The position numbers and the translations under genes are program-made. From Streptomyces sp. PCS3-D2 (GTDB lineage: Bacteria; Actinomycetota; Actinomycetes; Streptomycetales; Streptomycetaceae), in the NCBI RefSeq assembly GCF_000612545.2, contig NZ_CP097800.1, positions 3,759,001-3,823,000 of the forward strand: a stretch of DNA of 64,000 nt, read 5' to 3'. Below are positions 42,587-50,724 of the stretch, one piece after another. Under the pieces are notes generated by a model that saw only the letters and a list, made by a program, of their open reading frames with translations, was not told the origin of the DNA and ran no database searches. Position 1 is the stretch's first letter. Every line of letters starts with the position of its first letter.

Positions 42587-43423
42587 TTAGCTGGTCAGCG
42601 CGGGCGGCGGGCCCTGGCTGCGCGGTCGTTCGTCGGTCATCCTGCCCCATACGATCATCCGGTAGGTGCTGGTGAACTCCGGGGTGCAGGTGGTCAGCGT
42701 GATGTACCGGCCCTCGGAGGTGAAGCCGGAGCCCTCCGGCACGGGTTTGATCACTCCGATGTTCGTCGGCGGTGTCTGCGCGAGCGACGAGGTCATCTCG
42801 TACGTGTAGTAGGCGTCCCGGGTCTCGACCACGACGGGGTCCCCGGGCACCAGCCGGTTGATGTAGCGGAACGGCTCGCCGTGGGTGTTGCGGTGTCCGG
42901 CCACCGCGAAGTTGCCCTGCTTGTCGGCCGGCATCGCGGTCTTCAGCGCGCCCTCGCCGTAGTGCCCGACCATGCCCCGGTCCAGGACCTTCGGCTTGCT
43001 GATGCCCTCGGCCACCGGGACCTTCACGTCCAGCTTGGGGATGTGGAGGATGGCGAAGCCCTGGCCCGGCTCGAAGGCCGTCACCGGCGGGGCCGTCCCG
43101 CCGCCGTCCGGTTGCCGCTCCCAGGTCTGCAGCAGCGAGCCTGCGGCGCCGTTCGCCGTCCGCTCCGCCACCACGTTCGTGTACCAGAGCTGATAGGCGA
43201 CGAACAGCAGCATCACCAGGCCCGCCGTGATGAAGAGCTCCCCGCCCAGCCGGCTCGCGATGACCACCGGGCCGCCCGACGCCGGCCGCTTGCGCCGCCG
43301 TCCGCCCCGCCGCCGTCCGCCCCGCCGCCGGGTGTTCCCGGCGGCCCGTTTCGCGGCCTCCTGAGCTGCCCTGCGTCGCGCGGCCCGGCCCTCCGTGGGC
43401 GCGGACGGCGCGACCGTCGTCAC
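42587..43423 (-). CDS. Class E sortase (first of three)
   Basis: 278 residues, GTG start overlapping the pabA stop (GTGA). A long Arg-rich cytoplasmic N-terminus (RRRGGRRRGGRRRKR) precedes the membrane helix (about 60-82). Catalytic residues lie in VAGHRNTHGEPF (His), TTCTPEFTSTYR (Cys, Arg). In S. coelicolor two class E sortases at this place, SrtE1 and SrtE2, anchor long chaplins and are needed for aerial hyphae; this pair is the likely equivalent. Part of a minus-strand run: small membrane protein, pabA, sortase, sortase. Confidence 0.93.
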   Translation of the reverse strand: MTTVAPSAPTEGRAARRRAAQEAAKRAAGNTRRRGGRRRGGRRRKRPASGGPVVIASRLGGELFITAGLVMLLFVAYQLWYTNVVAERTANGAAGSLLQTWERQPDGGGTAPPVTAFEPGQGFAILHIPKLDVKVPVAEGISKPKVLDRGMVGHYGEGALKTAMPADKQGNFAVAGHRNTHGEPFRYINRLVPGDPVVVETRDAYYTYEMTSSLAQTPPTNIGVIKPVPEGSGFTSEGRYITLTTCTPEFTSTYRMIVWGRMTDERPRSQGPPPALTS

Positions 43424-44058
43424 GCGACGGCCTTGCCCACCACCGGGGCCAGCCCCACCGAGCGCTCCACCGCGCCGGCGTCACCGCACCGGACCAGCCA
43501 GTTCGCGAGCATCCGGTGGCCCCATTCGGTCAGCACCGACTCGGGGTGGAACTGCACGCCCTCGACGTCGTGCTCCCGGTGGCGCAGGCCCATGATGATC
43601 CCGTCCTCGGTCCGCGCCGTGACCTCCAGCACGTCGGGCAGGGTCGCGGGCTCGGCCGCGAGGGAGTGGTACCGGGTCGCGGTGAAGGGCGAGGGCAGTC
43701 CCTCGAAGACGCCGAGCCCGCCGTGCACCACGGGCGAGGTCTTGCCGTGCAGCAGCTCCGGGGCCCGGCCCACCACGCCTCCGTAGGCCACCGCCATCGA
43801 CTGCATGCCCAGGCACACGCCGAAGACGGGGACGCCGGTGCCGGCGCAGTGCCGGACCATGTCGACGCAGACGCCGGCCTGCTCGGGCGTGCCCGGTCCG
43901 GGGGAGAGCAGCACCCCGTCGAAGCCGTCCTGCGCGTGTGCGAGGGCGACCTCGTCGTTGCGCAGGACCTCGCACTGGGCTCCCAGCTGGTAGAGGTACT
44001 GGACCAGGTTGAAGACGAAGCTGTCGTAGTTGTCCACGACCAGAATGCGTGCGCTCAC
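43420..44058 (-). CDS. pabA: Aminodeoxychorismate/anthranilate synthase glutaminase subunit (PabA/TrpG)
   Basis: 212 residues. Class I glutamine amidotransferase with oxyanion strand GPGTPEQAG, nucleophile cysteine in GVCLGMQSMA and the His/Glu pair in GVQFHPESVLTEWG. It supplies ammonia for 4-amino-4-deoxychorismate (folate) or anthranilate; no synthase subunit is adjacent, so the target is not decided here. GTG overlaps the stop of the small membrane protein gene. Confidence 0.92.
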   Translation of the reverse strand: MSARILVVDNYDSFVFNLVQYLYQLGAQCEVLRNDEVALAHAQDGFDGVLLSPGPGTPEQAGVCVDMVRHCAGTGVPVFGVCLGMQSMAVAYGGVVGRAPELLHGKTSPVVHGGLGVFEGLPSPFTATRYHSLAAEPATLPDVLEVTARTEDGIIMGLRHREHDVEGVQFHPESVLTEWGHRMLANWLVRCGDAGAVERSVGLAPVVGKAVA

Positions 44059-44255
44059 GGACTGGCTCCCGATCCCTCGTCCACCGTCACATCGTTGAAC
44101 GGAAGGAGTGGCTCGGCCCACGGGAAGACGTACTGGAACAGCACGAAGACCACGGCGAGGACCAGTACGAGGGAGATCAGGGCGCGCACCCACGCGTTGC
44201 CCGGCAGATGCCGCCAGATCCAGCCGTACATGCCGCCTGATTCCTTTTCGTCCAT
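44055..44255 (-). CDS. Small single-pass membrane protein
   Basis: 66 residues. Cytoplasmic start MDEKESGGMYGWIWRHLPGNAWVRA, one membrane helix (LISLVLVLAVVFVLFQYVFPW), and a short acidic exterior with LLPFNDVTVDE. This conserved ORF precedes pabA in Streptomyces and is coupled to it (GTGA). Function unknown; the position suggests a role with the division or wall proteins of the neighbourhood. Confidence 0.85.
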   Translation of the reverse strand: MDEKESGGMYGWIWRHLPGNAWVRALISLVLVLAVVFVLFQYVFPWAEPLLPFNDVTVDEGSGASP

Positions 44256-44320
44256 ATTCGTTCAACGCACCGCGGGGGCGGTACGCGAACAGACTAAAGG
44301 CAGCGGCCCGGCGGAGAGGG

Positions 44321-45082
44321 TCACCTGGACGAACCCCCCGGCCCGCTCTGCGCCGCGGGGTGCGTTCCGGTCAGTTCCGCCCAGACCACCAGCCGGTGGC
44401 TGTGTCCCCACTCGGGGTCGCAGGTGGTCAGCGTCAGGTACCGGCCCGGCGCCGTGAAGGGGGACCCGCCGGGGACCGGGTCGACCACTCCGACGTCGGT
44501 GGGCAGGATGCGCAGGGGCCCGGCCCGGATCGTGTACGTGTACCGGGTGCCCGCGTCCTTGAGGATCACCTCGTCCCCCGGGCGCAGCTTCGGGAAGTCC
44601 TTGAAGGGGTCTCCCCAGGTGCGGCGGTGGCCGGCCACGGAGAAGTTCCCGACGGCCCCGAGGGGGGCGGTGGCGGTGTAGTGGCCCAGGCCCTTCTTCA
44701 GCAGCTCGGGGTCCGTGCCCTCCAGGACCGGCCGGACCCAGTCCGGGCCGAAGCGCGGTACGTACATCTCGGCGAAGGCCCGGCCCGCGGGGTGGCGGGG
44801 CGGGGGCTCGGCTGCGGTGGACTCCGGCGGCAGCGGGGCGGCCCCGGGCGCGGCGGCCGGCGCCGCCCGCGGTGCGCCGGCCGCCCAGCTGTCGCGCAGC
44901 CGGGCCATCTCGCCGGCCGCGGCCCGGTCCGCGGTGACCCCGGTCCACAGCAGGACGTAGGCGACGAAGAGCACGATCAGCGCGCCGGCCGTCAGGCACG
45001 CCTCGCTGAACGTCCGTACCGCCAGCCGCAGTACGGCGTCGGAACGGACCCGGTCACGGGGTGGCGCCCACCGGCTTCGCAT
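44321..45082 (-). CDS. Class E sortase (third of three)
   Basis: 253 residues. Membrane helix about 28-50 (LTAGALIVLFVAYVLLWTGV), Ala/Pro-rich spacer, sortase domain with VAGHRRTWGDPF (His), TTCDPEWGHSHR (Cys, Arg). More divergent than the other two: the segment after the cysteine is DPEWGHSHR instead of TPxYTSxYR, so its sorting signal may differ. Its start overlaps the DUF881 gene by 29 bp. Confidence 0.9.
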   Translation of the reverse strand: MRSRWAPPRDRVRSDAVLRLAVRTFSEACLTAGALIVLFVAYVLLWTGVTADRAAAGEMARLRDSWAAGAPRAAPAAAPGAAPLPPESTAAEPPPRHPAGRAFAEMYVPRFGPDWVRPVLEGTDPELLKKGLGHYTATAPLGAVGNFSVAGHRRTWGDPFKDFPKLRPGDEVILKDAGTRYTYTIRAGPLRILPTDVGVVDPVPGGSPFTAPGRYLTLTTCDPEWGHSHRLVVWAELTGTHPAAQSGPGGSSR

Positions 45083-45827
45083 AGTGGAGGTCCACTGTGC
45101 CGGAGTAGGCGGGAAGTGTCAGCGCCTTGTGCTCGTCCACTTTCCAGCCCAGGCCGTAGGCGTTCACGTACGCCTGGTAGTTCTGCAGGGCCGGGGAGGC
45201 GGCGAGGGCCTTCTTGAGCGCCGCCGGGTCGCCGACGGCGGAGATCTTGTACGGGGGCGAGTAGACGCGGCCCTGGAGGATCAGGGTGTTGCCCACACAG
45301 CGCACCGCGCTGGTGGAGATGAGCCGCTGGTCCATGACCTGGATGCCCTGGGCGCCGCCCTGCCACAGGGCGTTCACCACGGCCTGGAGGTCCTGCTGGT
45401 GGATCACCAGGTCGTTGGGCTGCGGCTCGGGCACGTTGGGAATGCGGGCGGTGGCGTTGGGAGGGGCGTCGTTGAGGGTGACGGTCAGGCCCTTGCCGGA
45501 GAGCTCCTCGGTGCCCGAGGCGGCCCGCAGGGCGGCCAGCTCGGCGTCCTGTGCCCGGCTGCTGCCGTTGTCGCGGGCGGCGAGGGCGTCCACGCGGCGG
45601 CGGGCCGCTCCGGTGCTCTCCTCCAGCTCCGCGTTGTCCTGGCTGCGCTCCTCGATGAGATCGGACAGTTTCAGGAGGGAGGCGTCCGTCCGGATGTTCG
45701 TACCCTTGGAAGTGTTGAAACTGGTGACGAAGAGCAGCCCGGCCAGGGCGAAGACGGCGGCCGTCAGCAACCGGACCGGCCTGGCCCGGCGGCGGGTACC
45801 CGCGGAGGAGTCGTCTGAATTGCTCAA
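45054..45827 (-). CDS. DUF881 family membrane protein
   Basis: 257 residues. I prefer the TTG at 45827 (LSNSDDSSAG) because AAGGAGAAGG lies just before it; a GTG at 45851 is the longer option. Cytoplasmic basic start, one membrane helix (LLTAAVFALAGLLFVTSF), a coiled-coil stretch (about 60-100) and the exported DUF881 domain (GLTVTLNDAPPNA, LVIHQQDLQAVVNALWQGGAQGIQVMDQRL). DUF881 proteins resemble YlxW/YlxX near division genes and are found beside crgA in actinobacteria, so a role at the septum is plausible. Divergent from crgA. Confidence 0.88.
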   Translation of the reverse strand: MSNSDDSSAGTRRRARPVRLLTAAVFALAGLLFVTSFNTSKGTNIRTDASLLKLSDLIEERSQDNAELEESTGAARRRVDALAARDNGSSRAQDAELAALRAASGTEELSGKGLTVTLNDAPPNATARIPNVPEPQPNDLVIHQQDLQAVVNALWQGGAQGIQVMDQRLISTSAVRCVGNTLILQGRVYSPPYKISAVGDPAALKKALAASPALQNYQAYVNAYGLGWKVDEHKALTLPAYSGTVDLHYAKPVGATP

Positions 45828-45918
45828 CGTACCCTTCTCCTTCAACGCCACAGGTCCACTACGCTAACGGACGCCCGGGGCAGGCAAGGTCCCCAGCGCA
45901 TCGACAGGAGAGCCCCTC

Positions 45919-46173
45919 GTGCCGAAGTCACGTATCCGCAAGAAGGACGACTACACCCCGCCGCCCACGCGGCAGCCGCAGAGCATCCGGTTGACGAACC
46001 GCAGCTGGGTGGCCCCGGTCATGCTGGCGTTCTTCCTGATCGGTCTCGCGTGGATCGTCGTCTTCTACGTGACCGAGACCCAGCTGCCGGTCGAGGCGCT
46101 GGGCAACTGGAACATCGTGGTCGGGTTCGGCTTCATCGCGGCGGGATTCGGCGTTTCCACGCAGTGGAAGTAG
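45919..46173 (+). CDS. crgA: Cell division protein CrgA
   Basis: 84 residues, GTG start with AGGAGAG upstream. Two membrane helices ([21 protein letters not shown] and [15 protein letters not shown]) and the basic N-terminus [16 protein letters not shown] are diagnostic. In Streptomyces CrgA controls FtsZ ring formation and the timing of sporulation septation; in mycobacteria it links FtsZ, FtsI and the wall machinery. Flanked downstream by a DnaA-box cluster. Confidence 0.97.
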   Translation: MPKSRIRKKDDYTPPPTRQPQSIRLTNRSWVAPVMLAFFLIGLAWIVVFYVTETQLPVEALGNWNIVVGFGFIAAGFGVSTQWK

Positions 46174-46206
46174 CACCCGGCCGTCCCTGACGGAAGCTCT
46201 CCCCAG

Positions 46207-46273
46207 GAGTTATCCACAGCGTCATCCACAGCTGAGGAAAAGGCAGAAGATCTGTGGATAACTCTGTGGAGAG
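46207..46273. promoter_or_regulatory. Cluster of DnaA boxes between crgA and rhomboid gene
   Basis: TTATCCACA (46210-46218), TCATCCACA (46222-46230) and inverted TGTGGATAA (46253-46261), plus a poorer TGTGGAGAG (46265-46273), lie in 64 bp. The outer boxes also form a 13-bp inverted repeat (46207-46219 with 46252-46264), so the DNA could fold into a hairpin between these convergent genes. DnaA-box clusters outside oriC are known in S. coelicolor and titrate DnaA. Confidence 0.75.
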
Positions 46274-46288
46274 TTGACGCCGGTGTGA

Positions 46289-47164
46289 TCAGGTGAGTTC
46301 CGCCGTACGGAGCATGATCAGCGCTGCTGCCAGCAGGAACACCGCCGCACAGGTGCCCCACTGGACGAGTGCGCGATGCCGGGCGGCGGTCGGCGTGAGC
46401 ATGCCGAGCCCGACCAGCGCGCCGGTGACCAGACCGCCCACGTGGGCCTGCCAGGACACGTTGAGGGCACCGCCGAAGGGGAAGAAGGTCAGCACCAGCA
46501 TCAGCACGACCATGACGATCACCGGCCGCATCTCGTACCGCAGCCTCCGCACCAGCACCACCGTGGCGCCGAGCAGGCCGAAGACCGCCCCGGAGGCGCC
46601 GAGGGTCGGGGTGTTCGGCGGGGTCAGCAGGTAGACGAGGACGCTGCCGCCCAGGCCCGAGAGCAGGTAGACGGCGAGGTAGCGGGCGCGGCCCAGGGCC
46701 GCCTCCAGAGGGCCTCCGATCACCCACAGGCCGATCATGTTGCCGGTGATGTGCCACCACTCGACGTGCAGGAACACCGAGGTCAGCAGCCGGTGGTACT
46801 GGCCGGTGGAGACCCCTTCCAACGGAGCGCCGAAGTACTCGACGTAGCGGCCGAGCAGTTCGAGCTGGATCACGATCGCGGGTGCTGCGAGGCCGGCGAG
46901 GAACACCGCCGCGTTGATCCCGATGAGGATCTTGGTGACCAGGTGGGGATCGTCGGCGACCACCCCGCCCGCGAGGGTGCGCGGCGCGTTCGCGGCGGGC
47001 CGGTGCCCGGTCCCGGAGCCCTCGCGTACGCACTCGGGGCACTGGAAGCCCACCGAGGCGCTGATCATGCACTCGGGGCAGATGGGGCGCTCGCAGCGGG
47101 TGCAGCTGATCCCCGTGTCGCGGTCCGGGTGGCGGTAGCAGCCCGGCAGACGGTCGGTGTCCAT
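46289..47164 (-). CDS. Rhomboid family intramembrane serine protease with N-terminal zinc finger
   Basis: 291 residues. Residues 9-50 form a B-box-like zinc-binding region (CYRHPDRDTGISCTRCERPICPECM and CPECV). Six to seven membrane helices follow with the rhomboid dyad: Ser in GASGAVFGLLG and His in QAHVGGLVTG, plus the HVEWWHITGNM motif. It cleaves membrane proteins within the bilayer; substrates unknown. The conserved order with crgA and the cyclophilin is typical of Streptomyces. Confidence 0.94.
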   Translation of the reverse strand: MDTDRLPGCYRHPDRDTGISCTRCERPICPECMISASVGFQCPECVREGSGTGHRPAANAPRTLAGGVVADDPHLVTKILIGINAAVFLAGLAAPAIVIQLELLGRYVEYFGAPLEGVSTGQYHRLLTSVFLHVEWWHITGNMIGLWVIGGPLEAALGRARYLAVYLLSGLGGSVLVYLLTPPNTPTLGASGAVFGLLGATVVLVRRLRYEMRPVIVMVVLMLVLTFFPFGGALNVSWQAHVGGLVTGALVGLGMLTPTAARHRALVQWGTCAAVFLLAAALIMLRTAELT

Positions 47165-47210
47165 CGGTCCCCTCGGTCGGCGGCAGGGCAGGCGGTGCGA
47201 CCCCGCCGGT

Positions 47211-47240
47211 CCGGTACGTATCCGGTTCCGGTACGTATCC
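47211..47240. repeat. Direct repeats CCGGTACGTATCC upstream of the rhomboid gene
   Basis: A 13-bp sequence is repeated exactly at 47211-47223 and 47228-47240, 17 bp apart start to start, in the promoter-side gap of the minus-strand rhomboid gene. Possible tandem binding sites for an activator or repressor. Confidence 0.7.
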
Positions 47241-47297
47241 AGGACGGACGGGCGGGGCGGAAAGGTTCCCGGGGGCCTGGCGGAGCGGGCGGAGGGG

Positions 47298-47825
47298 TCA
47301 GCGCTTCTCGACGACGACGGACTTGATGATCACGTCGTCCAGCGGCCGCTCGGTGCGCGGGTTGGTGGCACTGGCGGCGATGGCGTCCACGACCTTGCGG
47401 CTCGCCGGGTCGGCGACCTCGCCGAAGATGGTGTGCTTGCGCGTCAGCCAGGCGGTCGGGGCGACGGTGATGAAGAACTGCGAGCCGTTGGTGCCCGGGC
47501 CGGCGTTGGCCATGGCGAGCAGGTAGGGCTTGGTGAAGGCCAGATCGGGGTGGAACTCGTCCGCGAAGGCGTAGCCCGGGCCGCCGGTTCCGTTGCCGAG
47601 CGGGTCGCCGCCCTGGATCATGAAGCCGCTGATGACGCGGTGGAAGACGGTGCCGTCGTAGAGCGGGTCGGTGGTCTTCTGGCCGTCCGTGGGACGGGTC
47701 CACTCGCGGGCGCCCGTGGCGAGCTCGACGAAGTTCCGAACGGTCTTCGGAGCGAAGTTCTCCAGCAGCTCGATCTCGATGTCGCCGCGGGTGGTCTTCA
47801 GGGTGGCGTAGAGCTTCTCGGCCAC
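47298..47825 (-). CDS. Cyclophilin-type peptidyl-prolyl cis-trans isomerase
   Basis: 175 residues from a GTG with GGAAGG eight bases upstream. Cyclophilin core with the catalytic arginine in [25 protein letters not shown] and [23 protein letters not shown]. Cytoplasmic isomerase (no signal peptide) that assists folding at Xaa-Pro bonds. Same place as in other Streptomyces, upstream of the rhomboid gene on the same strand. Confidence 0.95.
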   Translation of the reverse strand: MAEKLYATLKTTRGDIEIELLENFAPKTVRNFVELATGAREWTRPTDGQKTTDPLYDGTVFHRVISGFMIQGGDPLGNGTGGPGYAFADEFHPDLAFTKPYLLAMANAGPGTNGSQFFITVAPTAWLTRKHTIFGEVADPASRKVVDAIAASATNPRTERPLDDVIIKSVVVEKR

Positions 47826-47999
47826 GGATCTGCCTTCCATAGTCATCACTGTCGGTCCAGATGGTCGCACGGAGCGCTCCGCGGCACTGAAATCGTCCAC
47901 CCGTATGCCCTGTCGCGCATGCCGCTCGGCGCTGTGGCAGGCATGATCCGACAAAGGGTGGAAAGGTGAACTGTGTCCGCCACCGAGGAGGAGGATCCC

Positions 48000-48689
48000 G
48001 TGACCGGCAAGGACAGCGCGCGCCTGGCAGCCGAGAGCGCCAGGGAGAGCGTGCGGTACGCGGCTGAAATGGTGGCGCCGTACGCGGAATCCGCCAGGGA
48101 CGCTGCGGTGCACTACGCGCACGAGGCCAACGAACGGCTGACGCCGATGATGTCCCAGGCTGCCACCGGCGCGGCGCGCCAGGCCCGGATGACCTACGAC
48201 TGCCATCTGCACCCGCGGCTGAAGGCGGCGCGGGCGCACGTGCCGCCGCCCGTGGACCGGGCTGCGACGAAGGCGGTCCACCAGACGCTGCTGGCGGCCC
48301 GTCAGGCGGCCGACTACACGCAGCCGAAGATCGAGAGCGCGATCGCAGCCGCCACGCCCGTGGCCGAGGAGGCCGCGTCGCGTTCGACGGCCGCCCTGGC
48401 GGCGCTGCGCGGCCAGGTGACCGCCAAGGAAGTGCAACGGCTGGTACGCAAGCACGAGCGGGCACGGCGCCGCGGCAAGGTGCTGCGCGGAGCCGCGCTC
48501 GTCGGCCTGGTCGCCGCCGGCGCATACCTGGCGTGGCGGTGGTGGGACCAGCAGTCGAACCCGGACTGGCTGGTCGAGCCGCCCGCGGCGACCGAGCTGT
48601 CGGACCGCGATGCCGCACCGGCGAGCTTCGACGACGAGCTGGCGGAGAAGGAGCGCGAGGCGGGGTCGGGAACCGACCCGCTCGCGTAG
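48000..48689 (+). CDS. DUF5324 family protein
   Basis: 229 residues from the GTG at 48000, with GAGGAGGAGG about six bases upstream; a GTG at 47973 would add nine residues. Long amphipathic, alanine-rich helices ([36 protein letters not shown]) like those of apolipoprotein- or YtxH-like proteins, then one C-terminal membrane helix ([19 protein letters not shown]) and an acidic tail. Probably attached to the membrane surface; role unknown. Followed by a 27-bp hairpin terminator. Confidence 0.85.
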   Translation: MTGKDSARLAAESARESVRYAAEMVAPYAESARDAAVHYAHEANERLTPMMSQAATGAARQARMTYDCHLHPRLKAARAHVPPPVDRAATKAVHQTLLAARQAADYTQPKIESAIAAATPVAEEAASRSTAALAALRGQVTAKEVQRLVRKHERARRRGKVLRGAALVGLVAAGAYLAWRWWDQQSNPDWLVEPPAATELSDRDAAPASFDDELAEKEREAGSGTDPLA

Positions 48690-48695
48690 CGGCTT

Positions 48696-48751
48696 CGCGC
48701 GGAAGGGGCGGCGGCCGGACCCGAGGGTCCGGCCGCCGCCCCTTCCGCGCG
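48696..48751. terminator. 27-bp stem bidirectional terminator
   Basis: A perfect inverted repeat of 27 bp (48696-48722 with 48725-48751) separated by two bases lies between the convergent DUF5324 and LysM genes, one of the longest GC hairpins in the window. Confidence 0.9.
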
Positions 48752-48754
48752 TGC

Positions 48755-49303
48755 TCAGGTGGGGAGGGTCAGGACCATGCCCGGGCTGACGCGGTCCGGG
48801 GTGTCTCCGATGACGCCCCGGTTCATCGCGTAGAGCTCGCGCCAGCGGGCCTCGTTGCCGAGCTCACGGTGGGCGATCCCGGCCAGCGAGTCACCGGCCC
48901 GGACGGTGTACGTGCGGTGCCCGGCCGAGACGGGAGGCCTGGCCACCGGAGCCGCGGGCACCGCCTTGTGCGCGGCCGAGTGCGGTGTGGGGGTGTGCGC
49001 GGCGCCGCGCGCCGTCGAGAGCGGCGCAGGCTTCGGCCTCGTGGCCGGCCTGGGGGCGGCCGGCACGGCCTTGTGGGCCGCCGAAGCGGGCGTGGGGGTC
49101 GCGGGGGTCGCGGGGGAGGGCCGGGCGGGCGCGGCCGCCGCCATGCGTTCGGCGGCGGCCTTGGTGGCCGCCGCGGCGTCGGCCGCCGAGCCCGCCGGGG
49201 GCCGCGCCGCCGGGTCCGGCTGCTGGACCACCTGTTCCCGTGCCTTCGCGGCCGCCTCGTCGGCCTTGTGCCTGTCGGACTTCAGGAAGTCGAAGAGTCC
49301 CAT
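48755..49303 (-). CDS. LysM domain protein
   Basis: 182 residues. Start [20 protein letters not shown] (ATG 49303, with GGAGG nine bases upstream), a long Ala/Pro linker with two copies of [11 protein letters not shown], and a C-terminal LysM domain ([50 protein letters not shown]). There is no signal peptide, so it may act inside the cell or leave by another route. Similar to BON/LysM cytoplasmic proteins. Confidence 0.88.
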   Translation of the reverse strand: MGLFDFLKSDRHKADEAAAKAREQVVQQPDPAARPPAGSAADAAAATKAAAERMAAAAPARPSPATPATPTPASAAHKAVPAAPRPATRPKPAPLSTARGAAHTPTPHSAAHKAVPAAPVARPPVSAGHRTYTVRAGDSLAGIAHRELGNEARWRELYAMNRGVIGDTPDRVSPGMVLTLPT

Positions 49304-49494
49304 GTGCATACGCCTCCGGCGTGCTGGTCCCCCCTGGTTCGGTGCCCTTCCCCACTGTCTGCCACCCGGCGCCGGCCGGCCCCGTGGCGGGGCCGTCCGG
49401 GGGACGTGGGCCCCCGCACCCCCATGGGAACACGTCGGGAAGGAAGCGGGAAAGCACGCCGCGAACATCGTGGGACACGATGGAGGAGAATTCT

Positions 49495-50397
49495 GTGATC
49501 ATCAAACAGGCCGCGGAGCGGGTCGTACTGGTCGGGCCCGGGCCCGGGCTCCTGGACGCCGCGGTCACGGCGGGTTTGGACGTCTGGGTGGTGTCGGACA
49601 CCGGCTCCGGCCCCCCGCACCCGCAGCCCCCCGCCGGCCTGCCCGCGCACCAGCTCCTGCGGGTCGACTTCGCAGACCCGCTCGCGCTGCGGGACGTGCT
49701 GGCGCGTGCGGTCGCCGAGCACGGCATCGGCCACGTCCTGTACCTCGCGAGCGACCTGGAGAGGGGGCTCGGGAGCGGCGCCGCCGCCGCCGAGGACCTG
49801 CTGCGGGAACTGTCGCCGGCGGTCGGGCAGCCGACGGGCCGGCTGCCCGACGCGGTGGCGATCCGGCGCATCCTCAACCAGAGCCGGACCTCCGCGGTCC
49901 GCGCGGAAGAGGCCCGTTCCATCGCCGAGGCGCGCACCCTGGCCGAGGACTTCCCCCTTCCGGTGGTCATCAAGTCAGCTGACAAGGCGGGCTGTTGGTG
50001 GACCGTACCGGTGCACGACCGCTCCGGACTCGACCAGTGGGCCGAACGGGCCGTCACCGCACGGCATTCCGCCCCCTACCTCGTCGAGGAGCTCCTGACG
50101 GGAGCCAAGTTCCAGGTGGAAACGCTCACGGTGGACGGCATGCACCTGGTCGCCGGGATCACTCCGGAGGGGAACGCGGCGCCACTGCCCGACGGCGAGC
50201 AGGCGGGCGTTCGCGCGACCGTGCGCGCCCTGCTCGACCTGGCCGGGTACGAACGGGGCACCACGAGGACGGACGTGCTGGTCGGAGCCAGGGGATCGCG
50301 GATCGCGGCGGCCACCGAACCCGACCGGGAACGGACCGGGAACGGCCGTTCCCGCCCGGCCGTCACGAGCGGTATCGAGAGGGGAACGGACCGGTAA
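49495..50397 (+). CDS. Degenerate ATP-grasp-like protein
   Basis: 300 residues from a GTG with GGAGGAG seven bases upstream. The N-terminal Rossmann-like part (VVLVGPGPGLLDAAVTAGLDVWVVSD) and the ATP-grasp central part (LPLPVVIKSADKAG-type lysine strand; YLVEELLTGAKFQVETLTVDG) are clear. The last third, which normally supplies the ExN magnesium ligands, is replaced by RTDVLVGARGSRIAAATEPD and a disordered tail. It resembles the ligases at 57867 and 62580 only in fold and is likely inactive or has a new use. Begins the accessory region; followed by the peptide gene. Confidence 0.75.
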   Translation: MIIKQAAERVVLVGPGPGLLDAAVTAGLDVWVVSDTGSGPPHPQPPAGLPAHQLLRVDFADPLALRDVLARAVAEHGIGHVLYLASDLERGLGSGAAAAEDLLRELSPAVGQPTGRLPDAVAIRRILNQSRTSAVRAEEARSIAEARTLAEDFPLPVVIKSADKAGCWWTVPVHDRSGLDQWAERAVTARHSAPYLVEELLTGAKFQVETLTVDGMHLVAGITPEGNAAPLPDGEQAGVRATVRALLDLAGYERGTTRTDVLVGARGSRIAAATEPDRERTGNGRSRPAVTSGIERGTDR

Positions 50398-50487
50398 TCG
50401 CCTCGACGAGTCTTTGTCCTGTCGAGAGCGGCCACCGCACCACACGGGAACCGCGCACCGGGCACCACACACCAGGGGGTTCAGAAC

Positions 50488-50652
50488 ATGCGCAGCAAGC
50501 TGGTCGGACTGATCGGGATCATCGCGGCGGCCCTGGTGATCGGCACCGGCGTGACGGTCGGTACGGCGGACGCCGGCCAGCCCTCCGGGTACGAGGTGCT
50601 CGCGGACGACCGGGGTCCCGGCCTCCCCTCCCCGGGCCCCACCGGCAAGTGA
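50488..50652 (+). CDS. Small exported peptide (54 aa), possible signal or precursor
   Basis: Too short for ordinary ORF lists. ATG with AGGGGG eight bases upstream, TGA at 50650. Residues 1-29 form a signal peptide (MRSK start, LVGLIGIIAAALVIGTGVTV core, cleavage likely after TADA). The predicted mature form is about 25 residues, GQPSGYEVLADDRGPGLPSP then GPTGK, without cysteines. A 16-bp hairpin terminator lies 21 bp after the stop. It lies between a degenerate ATP-grasp gene and a TPR-containing regulator, so a secreted pheromone for that regulator or a modified-peptide precursor are the two options. Confidence 0.7.
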   Translation: MRSKLVGLIGIIAAALVIGTGVTVGTADAGQPSGYEVLADDRGPGLPSPGPTGK

Positions 50653-50673
50653 CCGGCCTGTAGCGCACGAGAC

Positions 50674-50714
50674 GGAAGTGCCCCGCACCACACATCCCGG
50701 TGCGGGGCACTTCC
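50674..50714. terminator. 16-bp stem bidirectional terminator
   Basis: GGAAGTGCCCCGCACC (50674-50689) and its exact complement (50699-50714) enclose a 9-nt loop between the convergent small-peptide and SARP genes. Confidence 0.88.
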
Positions 50715-50724
50715 ACGTGCGGGG

